From: Sternotherus odoratus
Taxonomy: Eukaryota > Chordata > Testudines > Kinosternidae
Reading direction: 5' to 3'
Assembly: GCA_032164245.1 (NCBI GenBank)
Contig: JAVMKO010000006.1
Coordinates: forward strand, 3,363,001 to 3,427,000
DNA length: 64,000 nt
Shown here: piece after piece, positions 23,676 to 33,133 of the stretch
Layout of the letters: the number at the start of each line of letters is the position of its first letter
Position numbering within the stretch: the stretch's first letter is position 1
The notes under the pieces: model-generated
The model's database searches: none
Told to the model about the DNA's origin: nothing
The model's input: the letters and a program-made list of their open reading frames with translations, nothing else
Position numbers and translations under genes: made by a program

Positions 23676-24117
23676 GGACATGAAAATGATTAGGGGCCTG
23701 GAGCACATGACTTATGAGGAGAGGCTGAGAGAACTGGGATTGTTTAGTCTACAGAAGAGAAGACTGAGGGGGGGATTTGATAGCTGCTTTCGACAACCTA
23801 AAAAGGGTTCCGAAGAGGATGGATCTAGACTGTTCTCTGTGGTACCAGATGACAGAACAAGGAGTAATGGTCTCAAGTTGCAGTGGGGGAGGTGTAGGTT
23901 GGATATTAGGAAAAACTTTTTCCCTAGGAGGCTGGTGAAGCACTGGAATGGGTTACCTAGGGAGGTGGTAGAATCTCCTTCCGTAGCGGTTTTTAAGGTC
24001 AGGCTTGGCAAAGCCCTGGCTGGGATGATTTAGTTGGGGATTGGTCCTGCTTTGAGCAGGGGGGTGGACTAGATACCTCCTGAGGTCCCTTCCAACCCTA
24101 ATATTCTATGATTCTTA
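23676..24117 (+). repeat. CR1 LINE 3' segment with partial ORF2 C-terminus
   Basis: The open frame 23680-24033 encodes the last ~117 residues of a CR1 reverse-transcriptase polyprotein ([40 protein letters not shown]). The CR1 tail follows to CTATGATTCTTA. It is 5'-truncated but little diverged, suggesting a relatively young copy. Confidence 0.9.
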
Positions 24118-24424
24118 TAAGTATGTGTAATTGCATGAAATCTGGTCATTTGACTGCAAACACTGTCCCATAAACAATGTAGCGCAGTAACAATTCACAC
24201 AGGTAAGAAGCTGGTGGATGTATTTTTAACCAAATAACTGCTGACCAATGTACATTTTAGATTTGAAACACACCTTGCTGAGGAGACGGGTATGTGTGCC
24301 ATGCAGACTGTAATGACTAGCACGATGAGCAGGGCTAACACTTGGCCACTTTATTCAGTGATTAGCAAAAGGTCCAGCTGGCAGTTGCTAAATAGCAGAT
24401 GACCAGGTAGTATAACATGGTATT
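24118..24424. other. Intergenic spacer
   Basis: About 300 bp with no recognisable feature. Confidence 0.5.
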
Positions 24425-25588
24425 GACGGCGTCGTGAAATTAAGGACAATAAGTTGTTTTTTAAGCAACTTAGGAACAAAAAGAATCCGAACAATGGTAT
24501 TGGTCCCTTGCTAAATGAAAATGGTAGACCTATCAATAATAATGCAGAAGAGGCAGTATGTACATACTTCCTTAGAGGTTTTTAAGGTCAGGCTTGACAA
24601 AGCCCTGGCTGGGATGATTTAGTTGGGGATTGGTCCTGCTTTGAGCAGGGGGTTGGACTAGATGACCTCCAGAGGTCCCTTCCAACCCTAATATTCTATG
24701 ATTCTATTATTTCTGTTCTGTATTTGGGAAGAAACAGATGATGTACTCATATCATATGCTAACACTTTTTCCATTCCACTTGTACCTCAGGAGGATGATA
24801 AACAACAGCTAGTAAAGTCATAAATGTTTAAATCAGCAAGTCAAGATAACTTGCATCCAAGAGTTTTAAAAGGGATCTGACTGAGGAGCTTGCTGGACCA
24901 TTACTATTGATTTTCAATAAGTTGTGGATCACCTGAGAAGTTCCAGAAAACTGGAAGAAAGCCAATGGTTTGCCAACTTTAAAAGAGGGTAAATGGGATG
25001 ATTCGGGTAATTATAGGCCTGTCGGTGTGACATCGATCCCAGACAAGGTAATGGAGTTGACTAATAAGGAATTAAAGGAGGGCAATATCATTAATATTGG
25101 TCAACATGCGTTTATGGAAAATAGATCTTGTCCAGACTAATCTATTTTTTAAATGAGATTACAAGTTTGGTTGATAAAGGTAATAGTGCTGATTCAACAT
25201 ACTTACACTGCTGTAAGGCATTTGACTTGGTAGCGCATGACATCTTGACCCAAAATCTAGAATGATATCAAATGAACACAGCTCACATTAAATGCACTAA
25301 AAGCTGGGTAAATGATAAGTCTCAAGATGTAATTATAAACTGGAGATCACCATTGAATGGGAGTGTTTCTAGCAGAGTCCTGCAGGAATCAGTTCTTGAC
25401 CCTACACTAACATTTTTATCAATGACCTGCAAGAAAACCTAATATCATCACTGATAAAGTCTAAAGACAATACAAAAATTGGGGGAGTGGTAAACAATAT
25501 TGAGGACAGGTCACTGATACAGAGTGATCTGTATCACTTGGTAAACTGGGGGCAAGCTAATAATGAGCATTTTAATATGGCTAAATAT
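24425..25588 (+). pseudogene. Old CR1 ORF2 relic, left half
   Basis: A heavily mutated CR1 ORF2, plus strand. Conceptual traces include a block like FFKQLRNKKNPNNGIGPLL (about 24450-24515), the RT region (NYRPVGVTSIPDKVMELTN, about 25010-25065), and then a decayed DLQENLISSLIKSKDNTKIG segment to MAKYKCN at the gypsy insertion point. Many stops and shifts are present. A younger CR1 tail (24572-24712) and the gypsy element (25589-34590) are both inserted into it. Its continuation is at 34591-34710. Confidence 0.8.
24572..24712 (+). repeat. Young CR1 tail nested in the old CR1
   Basis: From GAGGTTTTTAAGGTCAGGCT through TTGAGCAGGGGGTTGGACTA to TTCTATGATTCTATTA. Nearly identical to the tail of the 23676 copy, so it belongs to the same young subfamily and inserted after the host CR1 had decayed. 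Confidence 0.85.
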
Positions 25589-27064
25589 AAATGTAACCCT
25601 TCTGCCCTTCAGAATTGGCAGCAACAAGGGCCGGGTTCAGTAAATAGGGGTTCCCTCTCAACAATACAATGCAAACTGGCTCGAGCCCCCACCCAGTGAC
25701 CTGGGAAAATCCTAACACACCCCTGGGCGCCTCAATGAGGCAATACTTCCCCTCTTGCAAGCACAGATTGGTGTAACAGAAGATCTTTATTAACATGAGG
25801 TAAATGACATCACTAAACTGGGAAAAACACCACACCTAGGGTTCATACACCAACCCGTGAGCAAATTGCCCCTCCCCAGCAAGTTTGGGCTGTGTCCTCT
25901 CCTGTGGGTTCAGGAGTCCAGCAACCCAAACGTCACCCAAAGTCCCACAAGTCCAATAGCCCAAAGTCCCTGGAGTCCCTGGTGGAAAGTCACTCTGCCG
26001 AGTCTTACCTCCCAGGCTGGGTGGAAGTGGAGAGCAGAGTGGAGGGTACCTTCATGAGGTCCGAGGCCGACGGCCCAGTCTCTCCGTGGGGTGCTGGTGG
26101 CTCCGCTAGCCGCCCTGCTAGCCGACTCAGGAACTGCTCTGCCCGTGGCTCGACTCTGCTCGCTGTCTCAGGAACTGCTCAGGAACCGCTCGGCCAGCTG
26201 TCTCAGGAACGGGCCAGCCGGCACCGGGGCTGCTCGGCCAGCTGTCTCAGGAACGGGTCAGCCGGCACCGGGGCTGCTCGGCCAGCTGTCTCAGGAACGG
26301 GTCAGCCGGCACCGGGGCTGCTCGGCCAGCTGTCTCAGGAACGGGTCAGCCGGCACCGGGACTGCTCAGCCAGCTGTCTCAGGAACGGGTCAGCTGGCAC
26401 AGGAACCGCTCTGCTTAGGGCCCCCCCACTTAAGATAAAGCTCAGTGATTTCCAGCTCTTAAGTGATTTCCAGCTCTTAAGTGATTTCCAGCTCTTAAGT
26501 GATTTCCAGCTCATAGCGGGGGGGCCTTAGTGCAGAGGCACCACCAGACCCAAAACAACTTCAGCTCCGTGGGCTGAAGTTAGACTCCTAAAGGAAGCAA
26601 AAGTCAGCTCTGACATTCCACTGGGGAGAGAGGCCAGGTGCAATAGGCCTGTGCGGCCCTCAGACAAGGCCCTGACCACAAGGTCTTGAGCCTGTCTACA
26701 GCCTCTCTCAATTCAGTGAGTTTTGGAACCCCTGTCCCTTGTTTACCGAGTGCTACCTAGCTGAAGGCGAGTCCCTCCAGCATGCCAAAGGCCAAATCAA
26801 TGTCCCAACCCCTCATTCACATAAACATGTTAATCAGCACTCTATCATTCTTGCCCCAATACTACAGAAACTGGGGGTCCCACAGTAGCCAAAGTGATCA
26901 TTTTGGCTGTTAGAGGGCAGGCCAGGTGTGGTGGGTGTGTCTAAGCAAATCAGGTGTTATTTTCCAAAAGCTACTGCAATTTCTGCAACTCACCACTGGA
27001 TGTCACCCATACTGACACTGCAAAGTCATTGCAATTCCTGCAATTCCCTGACACTGCTTACATC
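25589..27064 (-). repeat. 3' LTR of the gypsy element
   Basis: 1476 bp. It differs from the other LTR by about two C/T substitutions, one extra 18-bp unit and one extra G. On the minus strand it starts GATGTAAGC and ends GGGTTACATTT, so canonical TG...CA sits 2 to 3 bp inside each end. A polyadenylation signal AATAAA is at plus-strand TTTATT 25786-25791. U3 contains a 44-bp array (about 26165-26400, unit with CAGCTGTCTCAGGAACGGGT) and an 18-bp array (AGTGATTTCCAGCTCTTA, about 26445-26515). Plus-strand open frames of up to 212 aa are antisense to these arrays and are not genes. Confidence 0.93.
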
Positions 27065-27075
27065 CTCCCCCCAGT
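27065..27075 (-). other. Polypurine tract of the gypsy element
   Basis: The minus strand reads ACTGGGGGGAG directly before the 3' LTR start. This is the expected primer for plus-strand DNA synthesis. Confidence 0.85.
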
Positions 27076-27119
27076 CAAAATTTGTCGTCCCGACAAACCC
27101 CACTCCCTATCATACCGAC

Positions 27120-30100
27120 TCATTGGTTTCCTCCAAAGGGCCTCAGAAAGCCCACTTTAGCTTCCACAAGCCTGTGTGCTAAGTGTATGGGCTCCTCACT
27201 AACCACCCCGGGTGCATCATAGGTTAGCCGTTGTACGGGTCTTATTACCCTGTCCCTTCTATTGAGAGTCTCTGTTGCAGGAGTGGGGGGAACATCTTCT
27301 TGAGTGACGGATGGGGAGGTTTCCTTTGAGGATCCCTCGGCTACTGGCCCAGGCCTCTGCATCTCTGGCTCCGGTAGTGGAAAGTCTATTGTGCCTAGGG
27401 CCCCCTCCCCCTCGATGTCTCCATTGTCCAGTAAACTGTGTGCGCCATCACAGGGGGGTCCCACCAGCGGCTCAGGGGTGCCTGTAACTGGCCGAAATAC
27501 CTCCGCCACAGGGTTTAGGGCTGAGGAGGGAGAGCTCTCTATCAGCTCAGCTGATGGAGACTGAAGTCTTGTTTCCATTCTGGGATACGCCCTGGTCGTG
27601 TCTTCCTCCTCGGCCTCACTCTCCGACATGCTGGCTAGGGGTAGGTTATCTTCAGAATGCCCGCAGGCCCTGTTGGATGGCGGCTTTGGCCTAGCACTTC
27701 TATTCTGCCCGGCTGCTCTGTCCTGGCCCATCTCATAAGGGGTGCCTACCAATTCCCCCACAGGGAGCAATAGGTTTCTATGCACTGTCTTTATTTGCCC
27801 TGGACCCTCTTCAGGTTTGATCTTGTAGACCGGCAGATCTCCCAGTTTTTCCATCACTAGGTAGGGTATTGCCTTCCATCTGTCAGCTATCTTGTGTTTG
27901 CCAGCAATACCCAGATTTCGCAGCAGGACTCTGTCCCCTGACTGGAGCTCCTGTAAACGTACCCTCGCATCATATCGATGTTTGTTGCGGTCTGCATTCT
28001 TCCTAGCTGCAGATGTAGCTAGGCGATAAGCATCCTGCAGCTTTTCTCTTAGCCGGGCTACATATTGCTGATGGGTTTCATAGCTATCTCCATCCTCTGA
28101 TACACCAAAGCACAGGTCTATGGGTAATCTGGGTTCTCGCCCAAACATCAAGAGATATGGGGTGACTCCCGTAGCATCATTCCTGGTGGCGTTGTAGGCA
28201 TGCACCAGAAATGCCACATGCTGGCTCCAGTTTGCCTTCTGCTCTGGTCGCAAAGTCCCCAGCATATCTAACAGGGTTCGGTTGAACCTCTCTGGCTGGG
28301 GATCACCCTGCGGATGGTAAGGTGTTGTCCTAGACTTTTTAATTCCCGCTATTTTCAGTACCTCCTTCAGAAGGTGACTCTCAAAGTCTCGCCCCTGATC
28401 TGAGTGTATCCGGGCCGGGAATCCATAGACTGCGAAATATTTCTCCCACAGTACTCGAGCGACAGTGGTGGCTCTCTGATCTCGGGTGGGATATGCCTGT
28501 GCATACCGTGTAAAATGGTCAGTCACTACTAGGATGTTTCCGACATTCTTCCTGTCTACTTCGAGAGACAAGAAATCAATGCATACCAGTTCTAATGGTT
28601 TGCTGCTGGTGATGTTCTTGAGATATGCAGCCCTTGTGGGCAGAGTTTTCCTTTGGACACATCGAGCGCATGTCTCACATTTCCTGCGAACATCTTCAGC
28701 CATCCGGGGCCAATAGAACCTGCTACGAATAAGTTCCAGGGTCCTCTCCATCCCTAAATGTCCAAAGTCATCATGCAGTGCCCTCATGGCCAAGGCTCGG
28801 TACTCTTTTGGCAACACTAGCTGTGCTCGCTGTTTCTGTAAAGGGTCCATAGTCACTCGGTGTAGTACTCCTTGAATCAGTTTTAGTTTGGTCCACTCTC
28901 TCAACAGTAGTTTACACTCCAGGGTAGGTGTGACCACTGCAGCCGGGCTTCGCCCCTCCCTTTTGGCAAGTAGTGTATCACGAATGTCAGTATCTTGCAG
29001 CTGGGCTTCTTGCCAGTCAGCCACATTGAGCATGGGCAAGGGAGTTTGGTTCAATGCTGTATAGTTCACTGCAGCGGAGGGCACGCATTCCGGGGGCAGG
29101 CCCAACGCTTCTGCAACACATCCATGACAGCTCTCATGGGTCTCTGGCCCTCGGCGACTCACACTGCAAATAGCTCTCACTCCATCCGTGGGTATCACAG
29201 CAACTTCTGGTGTCTGCGGACGCCTGGACAATGCGTCTGCATCTACATTGCTTCTCCCTGAGCGGTATTGAATGCTGAACTCATAGCTAGCCAAGGCGGC
29301 CACCCATCTCTGCCCTGTAGCATCTAGCTTAGCACTTGTCAACACATAAGTCAATGGGTTGTTGTCTGTCCACACCTGGAACTGAGCACCATACAGATAG
29401 TCTCGAAATTTCTCGGTGATGGCCCATTTCAAGGCCAAGAACTCCAGCTTGTGGATGGGATAGCGAGTTTCACTGTCAGACAGTCCTCGGCTGGCAAAGG
29501 CTACAGGTTTACGTTTACCTTCCACTTCCTGGTACAGTACTGCTCCCAGACCCTCCAAACTGGCATCAGTATGCAGGATAAACGGTTTGCTGGGGTCAGC
29601 AAAGACCAAGACTGGAGCATGCGTTAGGCAAGCAATGATTTCTTGAAATGCCCTCTCACATCTCTCATCCCACCGGGGCCCAAACGGTGCAAATGGGCCA
29701 TAGTGTCTCTGCACAGGAGGCTTTGTAGGCTTCCCCTTGTTCTTGGTTTTAGATTTGTTTTTTCCGGACTGGTATCCCCGGGTAAGATCGTTCAGAGGCT
29801 TTACAATCGTAGCATAGTTCTTAACAAATCTGCGGTAATAGCCACTAAATCCAAGGAAGGTCTTGAGTTCTCTGTAGTTACTTGGATGAGGCCAGGTAGT
29901 GAGTGCTTCTATTTTATCGGGATCAGTGCTCACGCCCTCTTGGGACACGATGTGCCCCACATACTTCACTGAGGTTCGGCAGAACTGGCATTTGTCTATT
30001 GAGAGCTTCAAACCATAGTCCTCCAACCTATCGAGCACTTTAAGTAATCTTTCTTCATGCTCCTCCAATGTTCTTCCAAACACAATCAGGTCATCCAAAT

Positions 30101-31694
30101 AAACCAAAACTTGTAGTAAATTCATGTCTCCCACTACTTTCTCCATAAGACGTTGAAATGTGGCAGGCGCCCCTGAAATCCCCTGGGGCATGCGTTCAAA
30201 CTGATAAAACCCTAATGGGCAGATGAAGGCTGTCTTCTCCTTATCTTCCTCTCCCAGGGGGATCTGGTAGTATCCACTCCGGAGATCCAACACAGAGAAC
30301 CACTGGCTTCCCAGCAAACAATCCAGGGCATCTTGGACTCTAGGCATAGTGTACTGGTCAACCACAGTACGGCTGTTTAGGGTGCGGTAGTCAATGCACA
30401 TCCGGACTTTTCCATTCTTTTTACGGGCTATCACAATGGGTGAGGCATATGGGCTGCGGGACTCTGTAATGATGCCATTTGCAGCTAGCTCTTGAAGATG
30501 ATGTCGCACATCTTCCATCTCCGAGAGGGCAATCCTCCTCGATCTCTCCCTAAAGGGTCGAGAGTCATGTAGCCTGATGTGGTGCTCTACTCCTTTGGCA
30601 CGTCCCACATCCCACTCATGCAGTGAGAACACTTTGGATCTTTCACAAAGTTTCTTCCTCAAACGATCTTTCCACTCCTCGGACAATGGTGAATCTCCAA
30701 AGTCAAACTTTTCGGGGTCTATTGCCAGACTCTGAGTTTCACATCGGGGTGTCACAATCGACTCAGGCTCAAAGAGGTCTGCTATCTTTTGTCCTTGCTT
30801 CACAACAACATTACGACTTGTTTCATTAGCAATCAGTATAGTCACCTCTTCCTGGGCTTCAGCAGGTAGGGTTATGACTCCACTGAGAACCAGCACTCCT
30901 TCAGGGAGGCCTCCTTCAGCTGGCTGCTCTACCACCGCTAGTGCTCCCTTGCTGCCTTTTAGGCAGGTACTCATGACAAGCACCTCCTTTTCAGTCATTG
31001 CAGGCACCACTAAAGGGCCTGGGCCCGTATACTTCAATGCTCCCAGGGGCAAATCAGGCATCACTTTTCTGGTGTCCTCAATTTTCCTGTAGGCTGCGGC
31101 ACAATGCGTGTGTATCATCAAGGTGTTCAGGTATTGGTCCCCCGCCCGCTGTCTGCAGTAATCTGCAAGCACCTTAAAGAGACTGGAGTTGGTCCCTATT
31201 AGCACTGATACATCCGAGACCCCTTTAGGGTCAGGGCATATTAGAGCAGCAGTGTCCACCTCCTGCCTCACCCCAGCAATCTCTTCTGGGAACTCCAGGT
31301 GTATTATGACATACCCCCGGTAGGGGTATTCATCCATGCTGAGGCCACACAGGCCAACCCCTGTCAGGGGCCATATAGGCAGATGCCTAAGCATCTGCTG
31401 GTAGAAAGATTGGAATATGATAGTCACTTGGGATCCTGTGTCAAGCACTGCTCTACATTCGGTCCCTTCGATTTTCACAGTGACCTCCGCTCGAGGTCCT
31501 ATTAATCCTGGTGGGATCCGGGCCGCATGGTTCTTTCCAGGGGAGCCTCCACACCCTCTTGGCCTGGGCGGCTCCCTTCCCAGGCCCTGGGGCCGTTTCC
31601 CGACCTTCCCCAGGTGGTCCTCAGCTTTTGATATACTAGCGTGGGATTCTCCGCGTTCGGACACCTCGCAGCCATGTGCCCATCCTGGCCACAC
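27120..31694 (-). CDS. pol: Ty3/gypsy Pol polyprotein (protease-RT-RNase H-integrase)
   Basis: A 1524-aa uninterrupted frame. Protease: DTG at 85-87 in AVLDTGSQVTII. Reverse transcriptase about 375-560: LDL at 470, YLDD at 532-535. RNase H about 700-825: D710 (HTDAS), E751, D777 (WTDNN), DAD at 818-820. Integrase: zinc site H974, H979, C1006, C1009; catalytic D1040, D1099, E1135 with exactly 35 residues between the last two. An integrase C-terminal module spans about 1250-1310, followed by a 210-residue acidic, Pro/Ser-rich tail with no chromodomain I can see. A Lys-rich insert (644-660) sits between RT and RNase H. All catalytic residues are intact. Pol overlaps gag by 193 nt in the -1 frame and is probably made only as a Gag-Pol fusion of about 1,960 residues, so the first ~33 codons listed are probably not used. 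Confidence 0.96.
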   Translation of the reverse strand: MWPGWAHGCEVSERGESHASISKAEDHLGKVGKRPQGLGREPPRPRGCGGSPGKNHAARIPPGLIGPRAEVTVKIEGTECRAVLDTGSQVTIIFQSFYQQMLRHLPIWPLTGVGLCGLSMDEYPYRGYVIIHLEFPEEIAGVRQEVDTAALICPDPKGVSDVSVLIGTNSSLFKVLADYCRQRAGDQYLNTLMIHTHCAAAYRKIEDTRKVMPDLPLGALKYTGPGPLVVPAMTEKEVLVMSTCLKGSKGALAVVEQPAEGGLPEGVLVLSGVITLPAEAQEEVTILIANETSRNVVVKQGQKIADLFEPESIVTPRCETQSLAIDPEKFDFGDSPLSEEWKDRLRKKLCERSKVFSLHEWDVGRAKGVEHHIRLHDSRPFRERSRRIALSEMEDVRHHLQELAANGIITESRSPYASPIVIARKKNGKVRMCIDYRTLNSRTVVDQYTMPRVQDALDCLLGSQWFSVLDLRSGYYQIPLGEEDKEKTAFICPLGFYQFERMPQGISGAPATFQRLMEKVVGDMNLLQVLVYLDDLIVFGRTLEEHEERLLKVLDRLEDYGLKLSIDKCQFCRTSVKYVGHIVSQEGVSTDPDKIEALTTWPHPSNYRELKTFLGFSGYYRRFVKNYATIVKPLNDLTRGYQSGKNKSKTKNKGKPTKPPVQRHYGPFAPFGPRWDERCERAFQEIIACLTHAPVLVFADPSKPFILHTDASLEGLGAVLYQEVEGKRKPVAFASRGLSDSETRYPIHKLEFLALKWAITEKFRDYLYGAQFQVWTDNNPLTYVLTSAKLDATGQRWVAALASYEFSIQYRSGRSNVDADALSRRPQTPEVAVIPTDGVRAICSVSRRGPETHESCHGCVAEALGLPPECVPSAAVNYTALNQTPLPMLNVADWQEAQLQDTDIRDTLLAKREGRSPAAVVTPTLECKLLLREWTKLKLIQGVLHRVTMDPLQKQRAQLVLPKEYRALAMRALHDDFGHLGMERTLELIRSRFYWPRMAEDVRRKCETCARCVQRKTLPTRAAYLKNITSSKPLELVCIDFLSLEVDRKNVGNILVVTDHFTRYAQAYPTRDQRATTVARVLWEKYFAVYGFPARIHSDQGRDFESHLLKEVLKIAGIKKSRTTPYHPQGDPQPERFNRTLLDMLGTLRPEQKANWSQHVAFLVHAYNATRNDATGVTPYLLMFGREPRLPIDLCFGVSEDGDSYETHQQYVARLREKLQDAYRLATSAARKNADRNKHRYDARVRLQELQSGDRVLLRNLGIAGKHKIADRWKAIPYLVMEKLGDLPVYKIKPEEGPGQIKTVHRNLLLPVGELVGTPYEMGQDRAAGQNRSARPKPPSNRACGHSEDNLPLASMSESEAEEEDTTRAYPRMETRLQSPSAELIESSPSSALNPVAEVFRPVTGTPEPLVGPPCDGAHSLLDNGDIEGEGALGTIDFPLPEPEMQRPGPVAEGSSKETSPSVTQEDVPPTPATETLNRRDRVIRPVQRLTYDAPGVVSEEPIHLAHRLVEAKVGFLRPFGGNQ

Positions 31695-32998
31695 CGGTAG
31701 CAGAAGGATTGTCCCTTCCCTTGTCGCCTGGGTGGGACAGAGGTTCTAAATGTAGTCTGCTGGACCATGTTAGAGGGTGGTTCCCTGTACCTTGAAATCT
31801 TTTCTGAATCAAAGGTATTCTCTAGTTCAGCCACTCTCTGTGTCAGGACCTGCACCCGTTGGGTAAGTTCCTCTTGTGGACTCACCATCAGTGCCTTGGG
31901 TGTTCGTATGGATGTGTTTCCAGTCACCTGGTGTGGCTGAACTTCCCAAACCTCGCCAGCTGCCTGCCTCTCTTCTTCCTCTCGGACCTCTTTTATCAGC
32001 TGAGAGTAACTCGGTGGATTGTCTTGCCGTTCCCTTAATCGAAGGTGGAGGAGGATTGGGTTCTGGTATTGAATTCCTCTCACAATCTGCGCCAATCTAG
32101 TCCTGTCCATTTGCTCGACTGCTATGGCTCCCCTCATGATGGCTCTCTGTAATAATTTCTCCAACCTTTGGGTATAGGCGGAGACTTTCTCTCCCTTTTG
32201 CTGCTTGGCATTGAGGAACTTGCAATAAACATCCTCTGAGCTCTCAGTTCTCCCAAAGGCGTGATCAAGGGCCTCTAGGCAGTCCTTTACCTTGACCCCG
32301 TGGTCACGGAGCTTCAGGGTGCGAATCACATCTAAGGCCGGCCCCCTGAGGCACTCTACCAGTCGCCTTCTCTTTTCAGCTTCAGGCACCGCCCACTCTT
32401 GCAGCATTTCAGTGGTATGTTCCAGCCAGGGTTCAAATGCTTCCTCCCCAGGTATTGGGGTGGGACCCCCAGAAAACAACCTCAGTTTACGATAGGGGCT
32501 TGACTCAGGGTGGAGTGGCACAACCTTCTCTAATGCTTTCCCTAAAGTCTTCACCCAGTCATCAGGTGAAGGATAAGTCTCCCGGCGTGGAACTCCTGGG
32601 TCAAGACCCAACAGACCTGGCATGTCAGCCAAAGTCTTTCCCTCTTTCCCCAAGAAGGCTGACATTTTCTTTAAAAACTCTACATCCGGTGCAGGGGCTG
32701 GTGAGGACTGGCTCCCAGGGGTTATTACCTTCCACTCACCCCCGGCCACTGCTATTGTACCTGGAACCTGTAAAGGGTCCACCGCCGAGGGCAGTTCACA
32801 CAGTACAGCAAAAGCCCCCTCCTCCCTCACAAACAAGCGCCCACGCATTTTGCACTTATGGAGGTACTCAGTGGATGTCCTTAGGACAGGTTCTATTGAG
32901 CCCTCATCAAATTCCTCTGTCACCCCTGTCACCAGGAGACAATTCCTAGGGTTAATATTCATCCCTTTGCACCAATCCTCTAGCAAGTGTAGAGACAT
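31502..32998 (-). CDS. gag: Ty3/gypsy Gag, PNMA-like, with CCHC zinc knuckle
   Basis: 498 aa, open from ATG to stop. Residues 1-95 (MSLHLLEDWCKGMNINPRN onward, with GRLFVREEGAFAVLCEL) resemble the N-terminal domain of PNMA/MOAP1-family proteins. Residues about 170-340 look like the gypsy/PNMA capsid (LRLFSGG, GEEAFEPWLEHTTEMLQEW, FLNAKQQKGEKVSAYTQRLE). A coiled-coil-prone stretch lies at 376-394. One zinc knuckle, CX2CX4HX4C, uses C433, C436, H441 and C446. The start is the first in-frame ATG, 117 nt after the primer-binding site. Gag would assemble the particle and package element RNA. The last 193 nt overlap pol and contain the frameshift signal. PNMA resemblance is from motif recognition, not a search. 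Confidence 0.93.
   Translation of the reverse strand: MSLHLLEDWCKGMNINPRNCLLVTGVTEEFDEGSIEPVLRTSTEYLHKCKMRGRLFVREEGAFAVLCELPSAVDPLQVPGTIAVAGGEWKVITPGSQSSPAPAPDVEFLKKMSAFLGKEGKTLADMPGLLGLDPGVPRRETYPSPDDWVKTLGKALEKVVPLHPESSPYRKLRLFSGGPTPIPGEEAFEPWLEHTTEMLQEWAVPEAEKRRRLVECLRGPALDVIRTLKLRDHGVKVKDCLEALDHAFGRTESSEDVYCKFLNAKQQKGEKVSAYTQRLEKLLQRAIMRGAIAVEQMDRTRLAQIVRGIQYQNPILLHLRLRERQDNPPSYSQLIKEVREEEERQAAGEVWEVQPHQVTGNTSIRTPKALMVSPQEELTQRVQVLTQRVAELENTFDSEKISRYREPPSNMVQQTTFRTSVPPRRQGKGQSFCYRCGQDGHMAARCPNAENPTLVYQKLRTTWGRSGNGPRAWEGSRPGQEGVEAPLERTMRPGSHQD
31541..31601 (-). promoter_or_regulatory. -1 ribosomal frameshift signal: slippery site and H-type pseudoknot
   Basis: On the minus strand, 31601-31595 is G GGA AAC, set exactly in the gag frame as X XXY YYZ. 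An 8-nt spacer (31594-31587) follows. Stem 1 pairs GGCCTGGG (31586-31579) with CCCAGGCC (31568-31561), 8 of 8 bp. Stem 2 pairs GGGAGCC (31576-31570), within the stem-1 loop, with GGCTCCC (31547-31541), 7 of 7 bp. Loop 1 is AA, one G lies between the stems, and loop 2 is 13 nt. Pol continues in the -1 frame from this point. The arrangement matches the established retroviral frameshift architecture; activity is inferred. Confidence 0.9.
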
Positions 32999-33115
32999 TA
33001 TTCAACCGGTAATCCTTTCCAAATGTAACAGATCAAATAACAAGAACTAGATTGTGGGTTTTCCCAATTTAATGGATCACTCAAAATGGGCTTGCAAGGG
33101 GGTACTGACCCAGTA

Positions 33116-33133
33116 ATCCCGGACGAGCCCCCA
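33116..33133 (-). other. Primer-binding site, tRNA-Pro
   Basis: The minus strand reads TGGGGGCTCGTCCGGGAT, the 18-nt site complementary to the 3' end of tRNA-Pro, also used by murine-leukaemia-type gammaretroviruses. It directly abuts the 5' LTR if that ends ATTT. Confidence 0.93.

Noticed and set aside
25892..26530. 212-aa plus-strand frame, repeated at 33437-34117
   Set aside because: Antisense to the gypsy LTR arrays; its duplication simply reflects the two LTRs.
27065..27119. Envelope gene in the gypsy element
   Set aside because: Only about 45 bp separate the pol stop from the polypurine tract; no room for env.
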